A stretch of DNA of 36,776 nt, taken from NCBI GenBank assembly GCA_019648995.1, contig BLXT01000588.1:3362951-3399726 (forward strand), read 5' to 3'. Source of the stretch: Plakobranchus ocellatus (lineage: Eukaryota > Mollusca > Gastropoda > Plakobranchidae). Shown here piece after piece: positions 31,696 through 36,776 of this stretch. The notes under the pieces are model-generated. The model did no database searches and was not told where the DNA came from. It was given only the letters and a program-made list of their open reading frames with translations. Positions within the stretch are counted from its first letter, which is position 1, and every line of letters begins with the position of its first letter. Position numbers and translations under genes: made by a program.

Positions 31696-33423
31696 TAGAT
31701 AGATACAAACATACATACATATATAGATAGATAGGTAGATGGTGGAGCATTTAAATGATGGATAGGTGAATTGAGGAGTACCGATATTGAAACAATGAAA
31801 TGTGTTTTCAAAAGGGTATGTTATTAGGTAGTTTAATGGACTGGCAATTAGAGAGAGAGAAAGAGAAAGATTGTTGATGGGAAAAAAGGAAGTACTAAAC
31901 AGGTGGTCAAAATATGTGGAATATCTTTTAAAGAAGAAAGGGATGTAAAATCTAAGATAAAGATAAGCCTATAGGGCCTAACTATGCTTGAAGAAGAGGC
32001 AGACACAGCCATATGGCAAATGAAACATGAAAAGCCATCGGATCAAAATTACAGCATTAGATAACCTAAAAAATTATATGACAACAAAACTCTTAGATGC
32101 AATATATGACAGTGGTACAATTCCATAAGATCTTGTAAATCTGTTTGTATACTGCCTAAAACATCAAGAGCAACGGAATGCGAACTTCAAAGGACTGTCA
32201 GTTTAACGAGCCACTTTACAAAAATCATGTCGAATATTTTGATGCATAGCATACGCAAAGATCTAATAGCCGAAATATCCGCAAAACAGTTTTTCTTTGT
32301 ACCTGATTAAGGGACTAGGAATACAATACTCACTTTGTCAATGCTTATAGAAAAATGTATAGAAATGCAAAAAAAAATCCATCTCTGCTTCATTGATTAT
32401 TCTAAGGCATTTGACCAAGTCAAATCCGAAGACTTGTTTCATATACTAGAAAAATTAGACATTCAGGGTAAAGATTTGAGAGTAATTAGAAATCTATACA
32501 AGAATCGAACTTTATCTGTAAGAACTGGAGAAAAACACTGTGATTTCAAATCTATCAAAAGAGGTGTGAGGCAGGGATGTGTAACGTCTCCTAATCTTTT
32601 TAACTGATATAGTGAAAGATTTTAAGGAATCTAGAGAATATTTCAAGCTTAAAAGTAAATATAGGAAATCTTAATAATCTGAGGTATGCAGATGATACAA
32701 TTCTAAAGGTAAAATCTGATGAACAACTTCAAAAACTTTTAGATACTGTAGTTTTAGAGAGTGAAAGAATGGGCTTGTCTTTGAATGTAAAGAAAACGGA
32801 ATGCAATGTTTTCTCAAAGAAATCCACAAACCCCAAATGCAATTTCGTAAGCAAAGGTGAAAAAAATCAAGCAAGTTACAAAATTCAAATGTCTGGACTA
32901 CCTAATAACATCAGACGGTAGATGCACAAGAGAAAATAGTAAAACGATACATTTAAAAAAATGAAACCAATACTGGCTATCAGAAAATTATATAAGTATA
33001 GAAACCAAAATAAAGGTAATGAAAACATTTGCACGGTAGTGTGTGCTGGACATCAAAGAAGGAAGACATTCACTGGAGGCAGCAGAGATGAGGTTGATCA
33101 GAAGAATGATGAGGATATCATGGATGGACAGAAAGTCCAACGAATCAGAAGTGAAAGACGTTTACCTAGAGTGATCATTAATTAAAACCATAAGACGAAG
33201 GCAACTACAATTTTTAGGACATATTTGTCGACCAGTCTGGTTTTGGTTCATGATTTTTAAAATTGAAGGCAAACGCAGTAGAGGTAGACAAAGAATAACT
33301 TTAATTGAAAATCTTAAGTCATGGGCAATAGGCAAGGGTGGCAATAACAACTTAATAAGGTTAATTGAGGATAGGTTCGAGTGGAGTAACATGATTGCCA
33401 ATGTCTGTTCCAGACAAGGTACC

Positions 33424-33503
<80 letters not shown>

Positions 33504-36297
33504 TCGACACATGGGTTTAGAACACTTAGCAATTACTGGAAAGTTAGAAAGCAAACGCAGTAGAGGTAGACAAATAACTTTTGTTGAAAGTCTTAAGTCA
33601 TGGACAATAGGAATGGGTAGCAACAACAACTTTGTAAAGTTAAGTGAGAACAGATTTGAGTAGAGGAAAATGATCGTCGATGTCTGCTGCAGACAAAGAG
33701 CCGAAAGAAGATGAGAACTTTGATCCCCCCTTACTAAAAAAAAACCTCTGTCTGGGGTCCACCTATGCGCCGGTTTGCTTTGCTGGATCGAATACTGCAC
33801 GTAGTTTCTCTATCCGACCTAACCCGGACTGTGAGAGGCAATTGCAGTATAATTAGACTGCACGGTTTTCCATTTCATGTTTGTATGATAAGAATTCAAC
33901 AATCAGCCTCCTGTCCGCTTTTAGTTAACTCAAGCCAAACCCCACCGACAATATCTTTTTTCATTACATTTCTTCCTCTTTTGTTATTTCTTTATTTTCT
34001 CCATACTATTTTTTCTCTACTCCTTATTTACTCTATGCCTCTCCGCTTTGTTGGTTTTTTTTTTCCCTCATATTCTTCTTTCTCTCACATTATGAAAATA
34101 ATTATTCCTTTGGTTTTTTTTAAACAGTCTTTCTTCTAGTGTAAAATTAAAATCAAAACTGTCAATAATCCTCTTTTATGACAGGTACTGGTGCCCTTGT
34201 TGTCAAACGAGCGCAACCACGACAAATGGCCCAAGGTTGTTTCTCAGGACGTGACGAGACATGTACATAACCTGAAGAGTAACGTGTACGTAGTGTCAGG
34301 CCAGGCAAAGGGAAAGACTCTTCTTCCGCTACCCGTGGGCGCTGACAGAGTGGATGATGCTGGCGATGGGGAAAAGTATGTGACCGTACATAACCGTCCA
34401 CCGGGTTGTATTTATTGTAGCCACTATATATTGTTATTGTATATTATATGGTAAAAATGTTTTTCAGCTTTGTTTTCATGTTATTTGTTTCCTGTATGTT
34501 CTATAACTTTTTTTTCTTTCAAATGTTTTTGTTGATGTTGTTTTGCTAATCTTCTTGGCTGTCTTTTCATTTCTTTGTCTCCTTTTCCATAATTGCGTAT
34601 TGTTTGTTCAAAATATTCATACGCATCATTCTTTACTAAGGTTTCAAATTTCGTTACTGCCATCGTAATTTTTTATCATTTATTCCCTCATTTACATTCG
34701 CCGTCTTGAGACTGTTTTTGTGTACATACATTTCTTATGTATAAACTTTCTATGTATTTGGGTTTCTTATTTTCTGATTTTTAAAAACATTTTTATGGCT
34801 CTTGGCCTATCTTTGGCAGAATATTAAGATAAAATAACATACGGGTGTCTTAATTTATTTCGAAGCAAAGCAGCGTGTTTGATTAGACTCGAATGGACAA
34901 TAATCATAGCACCTTAACATTTGAAATAAGAAATAAAGAATCAATTTACTACAGGGAAACATACGACCGGAGCCTCGTCCATGCTATTGAGTCTGTAATC
35001 ATTGAGTGGACACATCAGATTAGAGATGTCCTCAAGCGCGACTCTGTGCAGCCGCTTCTGGAGGGACTCAACCCATCGCCTTTTGTAGAGATTAAGTTCT
35101 GGGAGAACAAGGCTACGAACCTGGAGTGCATTTATGAGCAGGTAGTTAATATGATTTTCTCGGCTTTTGCTTATTTTCAATTCTAAATATTTTTTTAATT
35201 TCATATCGAGATGACAGAGGCTTATTTTTCTTTTATTTTTTTTCGGATAAACCTTTGGAAAGTATATGTTTTGTTTATAATTTGATGGTATTTGCCAAGC
35301 TGATTAGCAACAACTTTAAGATCAAATTTTTTCCCTTTTCGCCATCTTTAACAATTGCTTGGTCCTCGATTGCCGTTACAAAGCTTAAATTAAAAAAAGA
35401 AAATCCGATGTATAAAGATTATTTTTCATAAATGTTTTCATTTGGGTTCTCCTTCTTTAGCTGCGTGATCCAAAAGTGCGGAAAATGGCAGAGCTTCTTG
35501 AGAGAGCCAACAGCAGCTATTTTCCCTCCTTCAAAAACATCTTCCGTGATGTAGTTGCAGGTGAGAGTAGTGTATTGAATTAAATTGTGCTTATGGTTTA
35601 ATATCTTTTAAAAATCGAAGTGATTTAATGCTAAATAAATTTTTAACAAACCGATCTCTAATAATCTTCTTGTCCTAAATTATCTGTGCACGTTTTGATA
35701 TTCGACTTCCTAATTGCTTTGGGAGATGAATTTTTTTTCAGGGTGGCTTTTTAAAACCTGAGGCTTTGAAATAAATTAAAGTTTTAAAATATTAGACAAG
35801 AATGGTTGAAAAGTAATTTTTTTTAGAAACGAATGAATTGATATCCATGCCATCAGTAATTGACAGAAGTGAATAATCCCTTTTAAAAAATTAAAGTTAA
35901 TAAAGATATTAAATTTTATAGAAAGTCAACGTAACGAAACAGGTAATTGCTCTCACTGAATTTTTGCATTGTTGTATAAAAATATATAATGCCTTTTTTT
36001 TTTTTTTTTTTTTTTGTCTGTTTTAAACCTGTTGATAAAGTTTTCGTAATAAATTTTTCATCGTATTTGTCTCTCAAACCCTCAGCCCTGACTGAAGCTC
36101 AGGACATTAATATGCACTTGAAGCCGTTACGTCACCAACTGGAGGATCTGGAACAAGCAGAGTTTGATGAAAGCGGCAAGCTGATGGCCCCTATGATGCA
36201 CACTGTGTGTCTCATCTGGTCGCACTCTGAATACTACAATACACCTGCCCGCATCATCGTCCTGCTCCAGGAAATCTGTAACATGATCATTGAGATG
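30784..36297 (+). CDS. DNAH17: Axonemal dynein heavy chain, DNAH17-like (N-terminal five exons; continues past the right edge)
   Basis: This is an outer-arm dynein heavy chain, an ATP-driven motor of motile cilia and sperm flagella. Only the N-terminal tail is in the window: 349 residues from exons 30784-31140, 34185-34375, 34955-35141, 35461-35560 and 36086-36297, all GT-AG with matching phases. Landmarks are KPDKWTKM, GDLSTSPLDQLSAFVDE joined to VLVPLLSNERNHDKWP, KGKTLLPLPVG, IIEWTHQIRDVLKRDS, LLEGLNP, KVRKMAELLERA, LTEAQDINMHLKPL and YYNTPARIIVLLQEI. This is the tail shared by the DNAH9/11/17 (sea urchin beta) group. The NTPARI and VVSQDVTRHVH wording and the PGS1 linkage favour DNAH17; DNAH9/11 remains possible. 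The start AAAATGG has a good context. AAA motor domains lie outside the window. Confidence 0.93.
31411..31740. repeat. GATA/GACA/GGCA compound tetranucleotide array in DNAH17 intron 1
   Basis: About 330 bp of AGAT, AGAC and AGGC units stand in blocks: AGGC and AGAC first, a long AGAT block (about 31508-31580), then AGAC, AGAT, AGAC and AGAT again. The variants differ by transitions at two positions of one unit. Translated on the minus strand it gives YLSI/CLSV nonsense ORFs that should not be annotated. Confidence 0.95.
31870..33423 (+). mobile_element. LINE relic with reverse transcriptase in DNAH17 intron 1
   Basis: A 5'-truncated non-LTR retrotransposon starts around MGKKEVLNRWSKYVEYLL. 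It includes EEADTAIWQMKHEKPS, ILMHSIRKDLIAEISAKQF, then (32335-32607) MSMLIEKCIEMQKKIHLCFI and DYSKAFDQV, RGVRQGCVTSPNLFN, then LRYADDTILKV (the catalytic YADD box), GLSLNVKKTECNVFSKK, LITSDGRCTRE and [10 protein letters not shown], ending [14 protein letters not shown] before the TGA-repeat tail. Stops and frameshifts near 32310, 32605 and 32870 inactivate it. It belongs to the endonuclease-LINE group of the I/Jockey type; the clade is not resolved. It is the same family as 19528-20150. Confidence 0.9.
33424..33503 (+). repeat. (TGA)n microsatellite, about 26 units, at the LINE 3' tail
   Basis: The array starts immediately after the LINE's terminal GGTACC. Other copies of the same LINE end carry only four to five units, so this looks like an expanded retrotransposon tail. 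Confidence 0.95.
33504..33715 (+). mobile_element. Second LINE 3' end directly behind the TGA array
   Basis: The sequence reads MGLEHLAITGKLESKRSRGR, then FVESLKSWTIGMGSNNN and FVKLSENRFE, paralleling the 3' end of the preceding LINE and of 19528-20150. It ends at a degenerate CTGCAGACAAAGAG without a long tail. It is a separate truncated insertion or a local duplication across the microsatellite. Confidence 0.78.
33716..34184. other. End of DNAH17 intron 1, pyrimidine-rich
   Basis: From 33950 the plus strand is strongly T/C-rich up to the acceptor at 34184. No other feature was seen. The plus frame at 33765-34139 is low-complexity. Confidence 0.6.
34185..34375 (+). CDS. DNAH17: DNAH17 exon 2
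   Basis: This 191-nt exon starts after TATGACAG and ends before GTATGT, two bases into a lysine codon. It reads VLVPLLSNERNHDKWPKVVS, then QDVTRHVHNLKSNVYVVSGQ and KGKTLLPLPVG. It restores the conserved SAFVDE-VLVPLLSNERN junction after a 3.0-kb intron filled with repeats. Confidence 0.95.
34376..34954. other. DNAH17 intron 2
   Basis: The intron is 579 bp and AT-rich, from donor GTATGT to acceptor TACTACAG. Nothing else was recognised. Confidence 0.85.
34955..35141 (+). CDS. DNAH17: DNAH17 exon 3
   Basis: This 187-nt exon begins after TTACTACAG and ends in phase 0 before GTAGTT. Its peptide includes ETYDRSLVHAIESVIIEW, THQIRDVLKRDSVQPLLEGL and LECIYEQ. HQIRDVLK.DS is among the most conserved words in the tails of outer-arm heavy chains. 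Confidence 0.96.
35142..35460. other. DNAH17 intron 3
   Basis: The intron is 319 bp, from donor GTAGTT to acceptor TTCTTTAG. It is AT-rich with no inserted element. Confidence 0.85.
35461..35560 (+). CDS. DNAH17: DNAH17 exon 4
   Basis: This 100-nt exon is too short to stand out as an ORF. It follows TTCTTTAG and ends before GTGAGA after one base of the next codon. It reads LRDPKVRKMAELLERANSSY and FPSFKNIFRDVVA, matching the conserved KVRKMAELL..SSYFP segment. Confidence 0.95.
35561..36085. other. DNAH17 intron 4
   Basis: The intron is 525 bp, from donor GTGAGA to acceptor ACCCTCAG. A long T-run (about 35995-36015) lies some 70 bp before the acceptor. Confidence 0.85.
36086..36297 (+). CDS. 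DNAH17: DNAH17 exon 5 (last exon in the window)
   Basis: The acceptor is ACCCTCAG and the donor GTGAGT. This 212-nt exon continues exon 4 as ALTEAQDINMHLKPLRHQLE, then VCLIWSHSEYYNTPARIIVL and LQEICNMIIEM, ending in phase 0. An upstream poly-T run belongs to the intron's polypyrimidine tract. The next exon lies beyond 36776. Confidence 0.95.
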
Positions 36298-36499
36298 GTG
36301 AGTCATGCTGACGGGTGATGCCTGTGAAACGGTGCCGTTGTTATTGTAAAAAAGTGGTTTTTATTTATTTCTTTCTTTTAAACATTAGGCTTATATTGTA
36401 TAGATGGTCAGAATCGCAACACCTTTTCAGGGTTTTGAAGTGTGAACAAGTTTATTCAGAAGGCCCATAAACACCAACTTAATTGTTCCTTGTTATTTT

Positions 36500-36575
<76 letters not shown>

Positions 36576-36776
36576 TTTTTGTTTTTTGTTTTGATTTTTG
36601 GGGTGGGGTGTTTTTTTTTTTGTTGTTGTTTTTTTGTTTTTGTTTTTTTGTTGTTTTTTTTTTGTTGTTGTTGTTGTTGCTGCTGCTGCTGCTGTCGCTA
36701 ATTTAATTTATGCTATTGGTGATAATGATAGTGAGGATGAGGATAATGTTGTATGTAACTTTCCTAGATTTTTAAA
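36298..36776. other. Start of DNAH17 intron 5 with microsatellites
   Basis: The intron opens with GTGAGT and runs off the window. It contains (AGT)25 at 36501-36575, T/G-rich low complexity, and a (TTG)n-(CTG)n tract at about 36663-36695. The long Ser and Cys runs seen when this is translated are microsatellite artefacts. Confidence 0.85.

Noticed and set aside
31411-31740. CRISPR-like regular repeats
   Set aside because: This is a continuous tetranucleotide array without unique spacers, in a eukaryotic intron.
31294-31811. Several long minus-strand ORFs rich in CLSV/YLSI
   Set aside because: They are translations of the GATA/GACA/GGCA array, which stays open in all three minus frames. There is no conserved protein content.
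32335-32607. Open 90-codon reverse transcriptase frame as a host gene or retron-like system
   Set aside because: It is continuous in sense with flanking broken LINE sequence, including the YADD box in another frame and the 3' end. It is an ordinary retrotransposon relic in an intron.
33162-33800. Minus-strand 212-codon ORF with a long His run (and a nested Ile-run ORF)
   Set aside because: The His and Ile runs are the (TGA)n microsatellite, and the flanks are LINE 3' ends read antisense.
36483-36701. ORF with poly-Ser and poly-Cys runs
   Set aside because: It is the product of (AGT)n and (TTG)n/(CTG)n microsatellites in DNAH17 intron 5.

Overview
This is a nuclear window from an animal genome. 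It is AT-rich, intron-rich and full of decayed transposons and microsatellites. The two host genes, the LINE, SINE and piggyBac relics, and the many TAGGCCTA and AGATCT words suggest a marine invertebrate. My best guess is a mollusc, but that is inference and no species is claimed.

Two conserved protein-coding genes lie head-to-head. On the minus strand (about 24.8 kb down to 8.66 kb), seven exons with fully compatible phases encode most of PGS1. This is the mitochondrial CDP-diacylglycerol--glycerol-3-phosphate 3-phosphatidyltransferase, a phospholipase-D-superfamily enzyme that makes phosphatidylglycerophosphate on the way to cardiolipin. The first exon (import signal) and the last exon (C-terminus) were not found. 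On the plus strand from 30784, five exons encode the first 349 residues of an outer-arm axonemal dynein heavy chain, most like DNAH17; the gene runs off the right edge. Two X-box-like (RFX) motifs sit about 210-250 bp before its start codon. As I recall the human map, PGS1 and DNAH17 are also neighbours at 17q25, so this looks like conserved microsynteny with a changed relative orientation.

The rest is mostly transposon wreckage, and three of the larger PGS1 introns carry recognisable relics. From left to right: a broken piggyBac transposase (2370-4215); a 2.07-kb module bounded by perfect 34-bp inverted repeats, with a CpG-rich core and a recurring 9-mer (5272-7345); a second broken piggyBac in a PGS1 intron (10153-11760); an unnamed ~425-bp repeat present twice (12115-12537 and 28301-28724); a nest in which a hAT-like element with 12-bp terminal inverted repeats split a LINE and later received a SINE, with a second SINE at the LINE end (about 13.2-17.05 kb); and fragments of one LINE family at 19.5-20.15 kb (minus), 29.76 kb, 31.87-33.5 kb and 33.5-33.7 kb, ending in TGA/TCA repeats.

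DNAH17 intron 1 also holds a 330-bp GATA/GACA/GGCA compound microsatellite. A 13-base N gap follows a C-run at 23.8 kb. I saw no rRNA gene, functional tRNA gene, CRISPR array, operon or viral gene, and no convincing new multi-gene system. The least explained structures are the 34-bp-bounded module and the ~425-bp repeat pair.
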